Shown: positions 1 through 8,185 of the stretch, piece by piece
Layout of the letters: each line of letters starts with the position of its first letter
Position numbering within the stretch: the first letter of the stretch is position 1
From: Inquilinus sp052078665
Lineage (GTDB): Bacteria; Pseudomonadota; Alphaproteobacteria; DSM-16000; Inquilinaceae
DNA: 64,000 bases
Reading direction: 5' to 3'
Assembly: GCF_052078665.1 (NCBI RefSeq)
Contig: NZ_JBQJIK010000005.1
Span: forward strand, 82,544 to 146,543
The notes under the pieces: model-generated
Database searches by the model: none
The model's input: the letters and a program-made list of their open reading frames with translations, nothing else
What the model was told of the DNA's origin: nothing
Position numbers and translations under genes: made by a program

Positions 1-1513
1 TCTGGTCCTGCAGCACCGACATCTGATCCGCCTTTTCCTCGCCCGTGGCCCGGGTGAGGCGGGCATGCAGCGCCGGGCCCTGGCCGGCCCGGCTGACGAT
101 GTAGACCTGGCCGCTACCCTGGGTCATCGGCTGGTCGAACACCGGCTGCCATTCACCGCCGGCGACCGTCCGGGTCTCGTCGAACATGCGGAACCGGGTG
201 TCCGGGGTCGCGGCGTTCGAGACGTCGAGGCCGTTCGGCTCGAGCAGCACCCGCTGGGTCGACGGATTGCCGATATAGAGCCGGTCGGCAACGTTCAAAC
301 CCCCCGCCCGGCAGTTCTGGAAGCTGGCTTTCATCGCGCCGGAGCTGGGGTCGGTGATCGCCAGCTCCAGCCCGAAGGTGACGTGCCGGAAATCGGCCCG
401 GGCCACGAACTGGCCGCTATGATTGGCGACGTCTTCGTCCAGAACCCGGCCCTTCGTGCCCTTGCCGTCGGTGACGAACTCGTCTCCGGTCGAATCGATC
501 CCGGCGAAGTACCGCCCGCCGAAGATCGCCACGTCCCTCTCCTTGCCGGTGGCGATCCATATGCTGCCGCGGGAGGTGATGTTGTTGATGTGGCCCTTGC
601 TGGCCGGATCCGTCCAGACCACCCGGCCCGACTTGGCGTTGCTGTAGAGGTAGCAGCCGTTGAAGGACAGCAGGTTGATCGAACGGCCGAGCACCTCGAT
701 GCCGTGGCCGCCGCAGGCGCTGAAGAGCGCATTCTGGCAGTCGATCACCAGCTTGGCGCCGTACCAGATGCAGCGGTCGAAGCTGACCGGCCCGCCGGGG
801 CAGAAGGCGCTGATGGCGGTGGCGTCGGACTCGGCCGGCTGCGGCCTCCCCACGACGCAGCCGACGAAGCTGCTGTCCTCGTTGTGCAGGGCCTGCCACC
901 CCAGGGGGCCGGCATAGTTCTCGATCCAGATGTTCTCGTAGCGGTTCATCTGGGCCTTGCCGAGGCCCTTCGGCCAGCCGGTGTCGATGCCGCCGCACTG
1001 GCCGTTGCCGTCGACCACGAAGGCGCGCAGCAGCAGCCCGGCGGTGGCCTGGGCGTTGAGCACGAAGCCCTGCGTGCCCGGCTTGGCTTTCAGCCTGGAG
1101 CCGCGCCCGTCGCCCTCGATGCCGGGGCCGTGCATCGACTGCTGGCCGTCGGTCTGGTTGGTGCCGAAGCGCAGATTGCCGACCAGGTAGGTGCCGCTCG
1201 ACAGATAGATCGCCCGGTTGGTGTCGAACGCCCGCTGGACCGCGTCGGTGTCGTCCGTGGCGCCGTCGCCCAGGGCGCCGAACCAGCGGACATCCACGGC
1301 GCCTTTGGCCAGGCGGATCCAGCGGCCGGCCGATGCCGAGCCGCGGAACGCCAGCCCGCCATCCTCCGGGGCTTCCGATTTGGCGTCCCAATAGAACTGG
1401 CCGCCGCCGCCGTCGCCCGGCCGGTGATAGCCGAGCACCAGGGCGGCGCCGGAACCCTCCAGCGCCGCCAGGTCGGCGACGGTCTCAATGCAGCTCAGCG
1501 CAACGGTCGCCAC
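1..1513 (-). CDS. Pectate-lyase-superfamily (parallel beta-helix) protein, 3' part outside window
   Basis: The reading frame is open for 504 codons from a GTG at 1513 to the window edge, so the C-terminus is missing. A GGAGG lies 5 nt before the GTG and supports this start. After about 75 residues comes the segment VRWFGALGDGATDDTDAVQ, the hallmark of the pectate lyase 3 / rhamnogalacturonase-epimerase beta-helix family that is common in tail-spike-like and exopolysaccharide-modifying proteins. The rest is rich in short Gly/Asn/Ser strands, as expected for a right-handed beta-helix. No signal peptide is visible. The rhamnose genes nearby suggest action on a surface polysaccharide, but the substrate is unknown. 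The leader of this gene is duplicated before rmlC. Confidence 0.8.
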   Translation of the reverse strand, partial: MATVALSCIETVADLAALEGSGAALVLGYHRPGDGGGGQFYWDAKSEAPEDGGLAFRGSASAGRWIRLAKGAVDVRWFGALGDGATDDTDAVQRAFDTNRAIYLSSGTYLVGNLRFGTNQTDGQQSMHGPGIEGDGRGSRLKAKPGTQGFVLNAQATAGLLLRAFVVDGNGQCGGIDTGWPKGLGKAQMNRYENIWIENYAGPLGWQALHNEDSSFVGCVVGRPQPAESDATAISAFCPGGPVSFDRCIWYGAKLVIDCQNALFSACGGHGIEVLGRSINLLSFNGCYLYSNAKSGRVVWTDPASKGHINNITSRGSIWIATGKERDVAIFGGRYFAGIDSTGDEFVTDGKGTKGRVLDEDVANHSGQFVARADFRHVTFGLELAITDPSSGAMKASFQNCRAGGLNVADRLYIGNPSTQRVLLEPNGLDVSNAATPDTRFRMFDETRTVAGGEWQPVFDQPMTQGSGQVYIVSRAGQGPALHARLTRATGEEKADQMSVLQDQ

Positions 1514-1518
1514 GGGAC

Positions 1519-1690
1519 CCTCCGTCCGGATCGTCTCGTCCCTTAACACCGGCTGGCCGCGATTGTGCCACGACGCCGCCATGCCGCGACCGAACGCCCG
1601 GGCCAGAGTCGCAGCGGCACGGGCGGCCGGTCGTTGGGGGGACGAATCAGCTATCGTCGACAACGGCAGGCGTCCGCACCAGGTTGCAGC
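1519..1690. repeat. Direct repeat, left copy (leader of beta-helix gene)
   Basis: Two blocks, 1519-1547 (29 bp) and about 1628-1690, recur almost unchanged at 2794-2822 and 2828-2890. In this left copy the blocks are separated by about 80 bp that the right copy lacks. The first block contains the ribosome-binding region of the beta-helix gene, so the repeat is the leader of that gene. Confidence 0.85.
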
Positions 1691-1802
1691 ACCTTTGCGG
1701 CAAGCCGGGCGGGCGGATGCGGTGCCGCCGGCTCGATGCCCTGAGCGCAGCGGCACACGGCCTGGCTCTGCTCGCCGCAGCCGATGCCAGACTATCGGAG
1801 GA

Positions 1803-2456
1803 TCAATGTGTCGCGCCGCTGGTCAGTATGCCCATGCCGTGGCGATACTGCTCCGGCAGGCCGGCCTCCTGGCAGAATCGGCTGTAGCCGATCCGGGCCT
1901 TCCAATCGTTCCCTTCCGGGCAATCATCCACCAGGATGGCGCCGCCCGGGGCAAGCCGTGGCCAGAAGCGCTTCAGCGCGTGATAGGTCGGCTCCGCGAG
2001 GTCGACGTCGGCCAGCACGACCGAGCAGGATGCCGGCAGCTTGCTGTCCGGGATCGTCGTGATGTCGCCCTGGATCAGCGTGACGTCCCCGGCATTGTGG
2101 CGCCGCAGGATCTTCGCGACCAGCCGCTTCGAACTGCCGGAGAACATGTGCCGGTTGCCGGTCGGCGTTCCCCGCCCTACGTCGTCGGAAAACTGCTGCT
2201 CGACGAACCCGTCGAACGTGTCGTAGCAGATATATTTTTTGTTGATTCCCAGCCGCGTGATCATATTTTGGGCCACGGCTGCCGTCCCGCCCAGATTGCA
2301 GCCGATTTCCACGATGTCTCCCGGTACGTCTCTGTATTCGATCAGGTAATGCAGATACAGATACAGCCGTTCCGGAGCCAGACACGTCGGTGGATACCGA
2401 TACAGCAGCGGAACCAGAGACGATCGAGCCATTTCCTTGAGTTTGTGTTTCATCAT
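1803..2456 (-). CDS. TylF/MycF-like class I SAM-dependent methyltransferase
   Basis: A predicted SAM-dependent methyltransferase of 217 residues. The SAM-binding motif I reads VEIGCNLGGTAA, followed by an acidic loop (CYDTFDGF), a GDIT segment and the metal-binding-type stretch VLADVDLAEPTYHALKRFWP then GGAILVDDCPE. This is the pattern of the macrocin-O-methyltransferase (TylF/MycF) family, which often O-methylates sugars. I place the start at the ATG at 2456 (or the next codon, 2453) because GGGGGA lies 7 nt upstream; a longer frame reaches 2600 but runs through repeat-like sequence. The gene is visibly less GC-rich than rmlBD, suggesting acquisition. It lies in a sugar-nucleotide locus, so methylation of a glycan is plausible but inferred. 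Confidence 0.75.
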   Translation of the reverse strand: MMKHKLKEMARSSLVPLLYRYPPTCLAPERLYLYLHYLIEYRDVPGDIVEIGCNLGGTAAVAQNMITRLGINKKYICYDTFDGFVEQQFSDDVGRGTPTGNRHMFSGSSKRLVAKILRRHNAGDVTLIQGDITTIPDSKLPASCSVVLADVDLAEPTYHALKRFWPRLAPGGAILVDDCPEGNDWKARIGYSRFCQEAGLPEQYRHGMGILTSGATH

Positions 2457-2527
2457 ATTGCGATCCCCCATTCCTCGAATCTCGGAAACGATACCCAGAG
2501 CAACCGGCTGAAGGAGCATTGCTTGTT

Positions 2528-2612
2528 GACTGCCACGCCGAGGCTCGACCCAGGTATCCAGAGGCCGTCGACTTCTGGATTTGCAGGTCAGGCCCGGCAA
2601 TGACAGGGAAAG
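2528..2612. repeat. Dispersed intergenic palindromic repeat-like element
   Basis: On the minus strand this stretch begins TGTCATTGCCGGGCCTGACC and continues with imperfectly inverted CCAGAAGTCG / CCTCTGG arms. It resembles the intergenic repeats of GC-rich Alphaproteobacteria; a shorter piece with the same start (TGTCATTGCCGGGCTTGAC) occurs at 46075-46095. It overlaps the upstream extension of the methyltransferase frame, which argues for the internal start chosen there. Confidence 0.45.
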
Positions 2613-2623
2613 GACGGACGCAA

Positions 2624-2669
2624 CGTGGCTCAGCCTCCCACCCGGACGTGGCTCAGCCTCCCACCCGAT
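2624..2669. repeat. Two tandem copies of a 23-bp unit
   Basis: The unit CGTGGCTCAGCCTCCCACCC plus 3 bases occurs at 2624-2646 and again, with one change at the end, at 2647-2669. It lies between the methyltransferase leader and the pseudogene remnant. No function can be assigned. Confidence 0.8.
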
Positions 2670-2693
2670 TGCCCGGAACGATACCAGTGGCCG

Positions 2694-2822
2694 CTAGATT
2701 GTAAACAGCAGATCGAACACGGTGCACGGCTCGAAGCGGGACAGATCCGAGACCGGGCTGATGCCGCCGTCGGTCGAGAAGGTCCGGTAGCAGCCTCCGT
2801 CCGGATCGTCTCGTCCCTTAAC
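2694..2822 (-). pseudogene. Decayed paralogue: leader of beta-helix gene joined to a C-terminal coding remnant
   Basis: Read on the minus strand, the 29-bp leader block with GGACGGAGG (2822-2794) runs directly into 33 codons beginning GCYRTFSTDGG, with ISPVSDLSRFE and CTVFDLLFTI after them, and a TAG at 2694-2696. The start codon and nearly all of the gene body are missing. The simplest reading is that a second gene with the same leader as the 1513 gene lost its interior, leaving leader and tail. The tail cannot be compared with the neighbouring gene because that gene's C-terminus is outside the window. Confidence 0.55.
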
Positions 2823-2890
2823 CGCCCGGTCGTTTGGGGGGACGAATCAGCTATCGTCGACAACGGCAGGCGTCCGCACTAGGTTGCAGC
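2794..2890. repeat. Direct repeat, right copy
   Basis: Blocks 2794-2822 and 2828-2890 match 1519-1547 and 1628-1690 of the left copy. The second blocks are offset by exactly 1200 bp and differ at only a few bases. The two copies bracket the methyltransferase gene in direct orientation. Confidence 0.85.
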
Positions 2891-2925
2891 GCCTTCGGCA
2901 TCGCGTCGTCTGGGTGGGGGGTATC

Positions 2926-3495
2926 TTGGTTCAGGTGGTTGGTACCGATATCGAGGACGTCAAGCTCATCAAGCTGCGCGTGTTCGGCGATGAGCGTGGC
3001 CGCTTCTTCGAGACCTGGAACTTGCAGAAGTTCACCGAAGCCGGGCTGCCGATGACTTTCGTCCAGGACAACCAGGCCAGCAGCGCCGCCGTCGGCACCA
3101 TGCGCGGCCTGCACTACCAGATCGCGCCGCACGCCCAGGGCAAGCTGATCGGCGTGCTGCGCGGCTCGATCTACGACGTCGCGGTCGACATCCGCCGCGG
3201 CTCGCCCACCTTCGGCCGGCGGGTGGGGGTGACGCTGACCGCGGCCGAGCCCTCGCGGATCTGGATCCCGGTCGGCTTCGCCCATGGCTACGTCACGCTC
3301 GAGCCCGACACCGAGGTGGTCTACAAGGTCACCGCCGGCTACGCCCCGCAGGCCGAGGGCGGCCTCCGCTGGGACGACCCGGCGCTGGGCATCGACTGGC
3401 CGATCGCGCCGGCCGAGATGATCGTCAACGACCGCGACCGCAACTGGCCGCGCCTCGCCGACGCCCCCGCCCATTTCCATCACGGTGCAGCATGA
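2926..3495 (+). CDS. rmlC: dTDP-4-dehydrorhamnose 3,5-epimerase
   Basis: Third step of dTDP-L-rhamnose synthesis: epimerises dTDP-4-keto-6-deoxyglucose at C3 and C5. The start of the fold is clear (RVFGDERGRFFETW), followed by the catalytic-histidine segment MRGLHYQ, the phosphate-contacting QGKL, then IPVGFAHGY and VVYKVT of the cupin barrel. I choose the TTG at 2926 because a run of six G lies 5 nt before it and the resulting 189-residue protein begins like other RmlC proteins; an ATG at 2884 in the same frame would add 14 atypical residues. The stop overlaps the rmlB start (ATGA), so rmlC-rmlB-rmlD are translationally coupled. Confidence 0.93.
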   Translation: MVQVVGTDIEDVKLIKLRVFGDERGRFFETWNLQKFTEAGLPMTFVQDNQASSAAVGTMRGLHYQIAPHAQGKLIGVLRGSIYDVAVDIRRGSPTFGRRVGVTLTAAEPSRIWIPVGFAHGYVTLEPDTEVVYKVTAGYAPQAEGGLRWDDPALGIDWPIAPAEMIVNDRDRNWPRLADAPAHFHHGAA

Positions 3496-4526
3496 CCATC
3501 TTCGTCACCGGCGGCGCCGGCTTCATCGGCTCGGCCCTGGTCCGCCAGCTGGTCGCCGACGGCGAGACCGTCGTCACCATCGACAAGCTGACCTATGCCG
3601 GCAACCTCGACAATCTGGCGGGTTTGGACGCCACCGGCCGGCACCGCTTCGCCCGGGCCGACATCTGCGATGTCGACGCCATGCGGGCCCTGTTCGGCGA
3701 GCATCGGCCGGACATCGTCTACCACCTGGCGGCCGAGAGCCATGTCGACCGGTCGATCGACGACCCGCTGGCCTTCGTCCGCACCAATGTGATGGGCACC
3801 GGCAGCCTGCTGGCCGCGGCGCTGGAGCACTGGCGCGGCCTGCCCATGGGCAACGGCTTCCGCTTCCTGCATGTCTCGACCGACGAGGTCTATGGCGAGC
3901 TCGACGCCACCGGCCTGTTCTCCGAGACCAGCCCGTACCAGCCGAACTCGCCCTATTCCTCCAGCAAGGCCGGCTCCGACCATTTGGCCCGAGCCTGGCA
4001 CCGCACCTACGGCCTGCCGGTGATGGTGTCGAACTGCTCGAACAATTACGGGCCCTACCAGTATCCGGAGAAGCTGATCCCGGTCGTCACCCTCAACGCG
4101 CTCGAGGGCAAGAAACTGCCGATCTACGGCAAGGGCGAGAATGTCCGCGACTGGATCCATGTCGACGACCACGCCGCCGGGCTGCGGGCGATCGTCGCCA
4201 AGGGCCGCCCGGGCGAGACCTATCTGATCGGCAGCCGGTCGGAGCGCACCAACATCGACCTGGTGCGCCAGATCTGCCGCATCCTGGACGAGCTGCAGCC
4301 GGCGGCGAAGCCCTATGACAGCCTGATCACCTACGTCACCGACCGGCCGGGCCACGACGCCCGCTACGCCATCGACCCGACCAAGGCCGAGACCGAGCTG
4401 GGCTGGCGGCCGCAGCACAGCCTGGAGCAGGGGCTGCGCGAGACCGTCGCCTGGTACATCGCCAACCGCGACTGGTGCGCACGGGCCGGTGAGCGCAGCC
4501 GCATCGGCCTCGGGCACGCGGCATGA
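3492..4526 (+). CDS. rmlB: dTDP-glucose 4,6-dehydratase
   Basis: Extended SDR enzyme that converts dTDP-glucose to dTDP-4-keto-6-deoxyglucose with NAD as bound cofactor. The Rossmann motif TGGAGFIGS is at the N-terminus. The catalytic STDEVYGEL (Thr-Asp-Glu) lies around residue 130 and the YSSSK tyrosine-lysine pair around 155, with SNNYGPYQYPEKLIP after it. Length, 344 residues, is normal for the family. It overlaps rmlC upstream and rmlD downstream by 4 bp each. Confidence 0.97.
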   Translation: MTIFVTGGAGFIGSALVRQLVADGETVVTIDKLTYAGNLDNLAGLDATGRHRFARADICDVDAMRALFGEHRPDIVYHLAAESHVDRSIDDPLAFVRTNVMGTGSLLAAALEHWRGLPMGNGFRFLHVSTDEVYGELDATGLFSETSPYQPNSPYSSSKAGSDHLARAWHRTYGLPVMVSNCSNNYGPYQYPEKLIPVVTLNALEGKKLPIYGKGENVRDWIHVDDHAAGLRAIVAKGRPGETYLIGSRSERTNIDLVRQICRILDELQPAAKPYDSLITYVTDRPGHDARYAIDPTKAETELGWRPQHSLEQGLRETVAWYIANRDWCARAGERSRIGLGHAA

Positions 4527-5377
4527 CGCTGGTCGTCTTCGGCGCCGGCGGCCAGGTCGGACGCGAGCTGGCCGGGCTGGCCGCGGCGCAGGGCCTCGCC
4601 GTGCGGGCGTTGGCGCGGCCGGAGGTCGACATCACCGACGCTGCTGCGGTGGCCGAGGCCGTGCGCGGCGCCGATTTCGTCGCCAACTGTGCCGCCTACA
4701 CCGCGGTCGACAAGGCCGAGACCGAGCGCGACCAGGCCTTCGCCGTCAACGCGACCGGGCCCGGCGTGATCGCCCGGGCCTGCGCCGAGACGGGGGCCGT
4801 CCTGCTGCACATCTCGACCGACTACGTCTTCCGCGGCGACGGCGACCGGCCGTGGCGCGAGGACGACCCGATCGCGCCGCTCTCGGTCTACGGCGAGAGC
4901 AAGGCGGCGGGGGAGGCGGCGGTGCGGGCGGCGCTGCCGCGCCACGTCATCCTGCGCACCGCCTGGGTCTTCGCCGCCCACGGCAGCAACTTCGTCCGCA
5001 CCATGCTGCGGGTCGGCGCCGAGCGGCCGGAGCTGCGCATCGTCGCCGACCAGCGCGGCGGTCCGACCGCGGCGGCCGACATCGCCGCGGCGATCCTGGC
5101 GATCCGCGAGCAAGCCCTGGCGCCGGGCTTCGATGGCTGGGGCACCTTCCACTTCGCCGGCGCCCCGGCCACGACCTGGCACGGTTTCGCCACCGCGATC
5201 TTCGCCGAGAAGGGCGGTACCGCCCCGGTGTTGCACGCGATCGCGACCTCGGACTACCCGACCCCGGCCCGGCGCCCGTCGAACTCGGTGCTGGATTGCG
5301 GCAAGATCGACCGGGTGTTCGGGCTGGCGCAGCCCGATTGGCGGCGGGCGCTCTCCGCCGTGGTGCGGGCGCAGTAG
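4523..5377 (+). CDS. rmlD: dTDP-4-dehydrorhamnose reductase
   Basis: Final step of dTDP-L-rhamnose synthesis, reducing the 4-keto group. An SDR of 284 residues: N-terminal FGAGGQVGREL nucleotide-binding loop, NCAAYTAVDKAE, STDYVFRGDG, and VYGESKAAGE containing the YxxxK pair. ILRTAWVF and the C-terminal RRPSNSVLD are typical of RmlD. The ATGA overlap with rmlB shows coupling. rmlA (thymidylyltransferase) is not in this window, so precursor supply must be encoded elsewhere. Confidence 0.96.
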   Translation: MTLVVFGAGGQVGRELAGLAAAQGLAVRALARPEVDITDAAAVAEAVRGADFVANCAAYTAVDKAETERDQAFAVNATGPGVIARACAETGAVLLHISTDYVFRGDGDRPWREDDPIAPLSVYGESKAAGEAAVRAALPRHVILRTAWVFAAHGSNFVRTMLRVGAERPELRIVADQRGGPTAAADIAAAILAIREQALAPGFDGWGTFHFAGAPATTWHGFATAIFAEKGGTAPVLHAIATSDYPTPARRPSNSVLDCGKIDRVFGLAQPDWRRALSAVVRAQ

Positions 5378-5410
5378 CGCCGCAGATCAAGTCAGGCCTG
5401 GGGGTGATGG

Positions 5411-6238
5411 GTGGCTGACGTTCTGGTGATCGGGCGGGCGAGCTTTCTCGCCCGCAGCTTCGTCGAAGCCCATGACGCCGGCGGACTCCGCCACGCCGCC
5501 TGGGCCGATGTGGCGCGGCCGGAGACCTTCGACGGCATCGGCTGCGTCGTCAACTTCGCCATCGACCCGCGCTACCAGCGCGAGGCCTATGACCCGGCGC
5601 TCGACTGCGACCGCACCGTGGCCGAGGCGATCGGCCGGGCGCAGGGCGACGGCCGCATGCCGGCGGATGCGCATGTGGTGATGGTCAGCACCCGCAAGGT
5701 CTACGGCCCGGCCGGGGACGCGCCGCTGGTCGAGGCCCGGACTCCGGCGCCGCAGGACGCCTATGGCCGCAACAAGCTGGTGACCGAACAGCTGCTGCAG
5801 GACCGGTTCGGCCCCAACCTCACCATCCTGCGCCTGTCCAACATCTTCGGCTTCGAGGATCTGCCCGGCCGCCGCACCTTCCTCGGCCTCTTGCTGCGGT
5901 CGCTGCGCGAGGAGGGGGTGATCCGCTACGACGTCAGTCCCTTCACGCCGAAGGATTTCCTGCCGGTCGAGGCGTTCGCCGCGGCGCTGGTCAAGGTGGT
6001 GCGGGCGCGCCCCGGCGGGCTGTTCAACCTCGGCTCCGGCGTGGCGCTCGAGGTCGGCTGGCTGGCGATGTGGATCCTGGAAGGCTACGGCCGCGGCAGC
6101 CTCAGCATCGTCGATCCGTCGATTCGCGATGCCTTCGCGATGGATGTGGACAAGTTCGTCGGGCGCTTCGGCCCGGTCGCCGATCGCGACGACATCCGCG
6201 CGGCCTGCCTGGCCATCGGCCGGCGACTGGCCGCCTGA
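5411..6238 (+). CDS. NAD-dependent epimerase/dehydratase (SDR)
   Basis: A 275-residue extended-SDR protein starting at GTG 5411, 33 bp after rmlD. Its N-terminal cofactor loop is degenerate (VLVIGRASFLARSF instead of GxxGxxG). VVMVSTRKVYGP and AYGRNKLVTE supply the Ser and YxxxK residues expected in catalysis. LRLSNIFG and a late FNLGSG segment are typical of nucleotide-sugar epimerases and reductases. It closes the polysaccharide operon and is followed by a strong hairpin. Substrate unknown; a nucleotide-sugar is likely from context. Confidence 0.85.
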   Translation: MADVLVIGRASFLARSFVEAHDAGGLRHAAWADVARPETFDGIGCVVNFAIDPRYQREAYDPALDCDRTVAEAIGRAQGDGRMPADAHVVMVSTRKVYGPAGDAPLVEARTPAPQDAYGRNKLVTEQLLQDRFGPNLTILRLSNIFGFEDLPGRRTFLGLLLRSLREEGVIRYDVSPFTPKDFLPVEAFAAALVKVVRARPGGLFNLGSGVALEVGWLAMWILEGYGRGSLSIVDPSIRDAFAMDVDKFVGRFGPVADRDDIRAACLAIGRRLAA

Positions 6239-6245
6239 AGCGAAA

Positions 6246-6270
6246 GCGCCCGGCCGAGAAGGCCGGGCGC
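6246..6270. terminator. Bidirectional intrinsic terminator-like hairpin
   Basis: GCGCCCGGCC (6246-6255), loop GAGAA, GGCCGGGCGC (6261-6270) form a perfect 10-bp stem. It sits between the convergent ends of the SDR gene (6238) and the solute-binding gene (6281). There is no long T tract, so efficiency is uncertain. Confidence 0.75.
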
Positions 6271-6280
6271 TTCGGATGGG

Positions 6281-8185
6281 TCAGGACGGATCGACCCAGA
6301 AGGTGTCGGGGCGGTAGACGCCGAAATGCGCGCCGGGGTCCCAGGAGAAGATGCCCTTCTCCGGCACGTTGTGCAGCCGGGCCTTGACCACGACCGGCTG
6401 CAGCACGCCCTGCACCGTGCCGATCGAGGTCACCTCGTCGGCCTGGATCTTGATCATCTCGCGCAGGATGGCGTCGCGGCGGGCCGCGTCGGTGGTGCCG
6501 CGCCATTCATCGTACAGCGCCATCAGCTTCTGGCCGAATTCGACATCCGGCTTCTCGCCGGCGCCGCCGCCGGTCTGCAGATACTGGCCCCATTTCGGGT
6601 ATTGCAGCCAGTTCTGGTCGACCGGCGCCAGCTGCGTCGGCACCGTCGTCGACGTGATCAGGCCGTTGTCCCAACCCATCCACACCGACATCACCGTGTC
6701 GCCGGCGAAGATCCGCTGCAGGAACACGTCGCGCTGCGACTGGGCGGTGTGCAGGGCGACGCCGATCTTGGCCCAGCTCTCGCGGACCAGCTGCAGGATG
6801 TCGGTCTCGAGGCTGCGCTCGCCGGCGCTCTCGACCACGATCTCCAGCCGCTTGCCGTTCGGCATCAGCCGGATGCCGTCGCCGTCGCGCTTGGTCAGTC
6901 CGATCTCGTCGAGCAGGGCGTTGGCCTTGGCGAGGTCGAGCTGGGCCCATTCCGTGGCCAGCGTCTCGTCGTAATAGGGCGATTCCGGCAGCACCGTGTT
7001 CTGGCTCGGCCGGGCCTGGCCGAAGAACACGGTCTGGTTGATCTCGTCGCGGTCGATGGCGAGCGACAGGGCGCGGCGGAAGCGGACGTCGCGGTTCAGC
7101 GCCCGCCAGTCGGGGTCGTTGCAGTTCAGGTTCGGGTACAGCGCGACCTCGGAGCCGAGCGCCGTCGGCCACAGCCGGACCTTGTAGCCGCCCGCCTGCT
7201 CCCCGGCCTTGAGGAAGCTGATGTTGTCGAAGCGCAGGCCGCGGGCCTGCAGGTCGGCCTCGCCCGTGCCGGCCTTGGCCGGGATCAGCGAGCCTTCGAC
7301 GACATTGACGATGACGCGGTCGAGATAGGGCAGCTGCCGGCCCTGGCCATCGACCCGGTGGTAATAGGGGTTGCGCACGAAGACGAAGCGCTCCGCCGGG
7401 GCCTTGGTGGTGTTGATCCAGGGCTCCAGCACCGGCAGGTCCGGATTGGCCGAATCGATCAGCTTGCTGCGCTGGGTGTAGAGGGCGACCCAGTTGCGGG
7501 CGCCGGCCTCCTTGACCAGGGCGTCGAGCGCCGCGGCGTCGGTGTATTTCTTGTGAAACTGCTTCAGGTAATGCGCCGGCGCGAAGATGTAGAGCGGGGT
7601 CGCCCCGGCGATCGACGGCAGGAAGTCCGGATTCGGCTTGGACCAGGAATAGCGCACGGTCTGCGCATCCGGGAACTCGACCTTCGGCGGCTCGCCGTCG
7701 ACCAGCAGGCGCGCATCCGGGCCGTAGGGCATCAGCTCCTTGTCCAGCGACACATCCTCCCAGAAGTAGCGGAAGTCGTCGCTGGTGAAGGGCTGGCCGT
7801 CGGACCATTTGTGGCCCGGGCGCAGATGCAGGGTGAACACCTTCTCGCCGTCGACATCGACCGATTGCAGGATGTCCGGATGCAGCTGGAAGTCCGGGCC
7901 GTAGCCGACCAGCCGGGCGTAGCTGTAGGTGTTCATGATCCGGATGTCGCGGGCGCGGCCGGCCATCCAGGCGATCTCGCCGCCCGGTTTCCCGGGCTCC
8001 TTCCGCTCCGCCGCCAGGTCGACCACCAGCGGCGCCTGCGGCACGCGCTCGGCCACCGGCGGCAGCTTGCCGGCCGCCACATCCTGCTCATACATCGGCG
8101 TCTCGACCAGCGCTGCAGCGCCGGCCGGAACGGCAACAGACAGCACAGCGGCCGCCGCCGCTGCGAAACGAAGAATCCAGGTCAT
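6281..8185 (-). CDS. ABC transporter substrate-binding protein, family 5 (peptide/oligopeptide type)
   Basis: Periplasmic binding protein of the SBP_bac_5 (OppA/DppA) family, 634 residues from the ATG at 8185. This start places a clear signal peptide at the N-terminus (MTWILRF, then an Ala-rich core ending VPAGAAA). An in-frame extension to 8332 has no such logic. Family landmarks are LHPDILQSVDVDGEKVFTLH, LRPGHKWSDGQPFTSDDF, RYSWSKPNPDFLPS and RALSLAIDRDEIN. No permease or ATPase gene lies beside it, so its transporter partners must be elsewhere or the gene is an orphan. The large size and the Arg/Tyr-rich central insertion resemble the variants that bind bulky ligands; the substrate is unknown. 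Confidence 0.9.
   Translation of the reverse strand: MTWILRFAAAAAAVLSVAVPAGAAALVETPMYEQDVAAGKLPPVAERVPQAPLVVDLAAERKEPGKPGGEIAWMAGRARDIRIMNTYSYARLVGYGPDFQLHPDILQSVDVDGEKVFTLHLRPGHKWSDGQPFTSDDFRYFWEDVSLDKELMPYGPDARLLVDGEPPKVEFPDAQTVRYSWSKPNPDFLPSIAGATPLYIFAPAHYLKQFHKKYTDAAALDALVKEAGARNWVALYTQRSKLIDSANPDLPVLEPWINTTKAPAERFVFVRNPYYHRVDGQGRQLPYLDRVIVNVVEGSLIPAKAGTGEADLQARGLRFDNISFLKAGEQAGGYKVRLWPTALGSEVALYPNLNCNDPDWRALNRDVRFRRALSLAIDRDEINQTVFFGQARPSQNTVLPESPYYDETLATEWAQLDLAKANALLDEIGLTKRDGDGIRLMPNGKRLEIVVESAGERSLETDILQLVRESWAKIGVALHTAQSQRDVFLQRIFAGDTVMSVWMGWDNGLITSTTVPTQLAPVDQNWLQYPKWGQYLQTGGGAGEKPDVEFGQKLMALYDEWRGTTDAARRDAILREMIKIQADEVTSIGTVQGVLQPVVVKARLHNVPEKGIFSWDPGAHFGVYRPDTFWVDPS

Noticed and set aside
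65..1546. Long plus-strand open frame over the beta-helix gene
   Set aside because: It reads the antisense of the minus-strand protein, which has a good ribosome-binding site and a recognisable family motif; the plus frame is typical GC-rich shadow coding.
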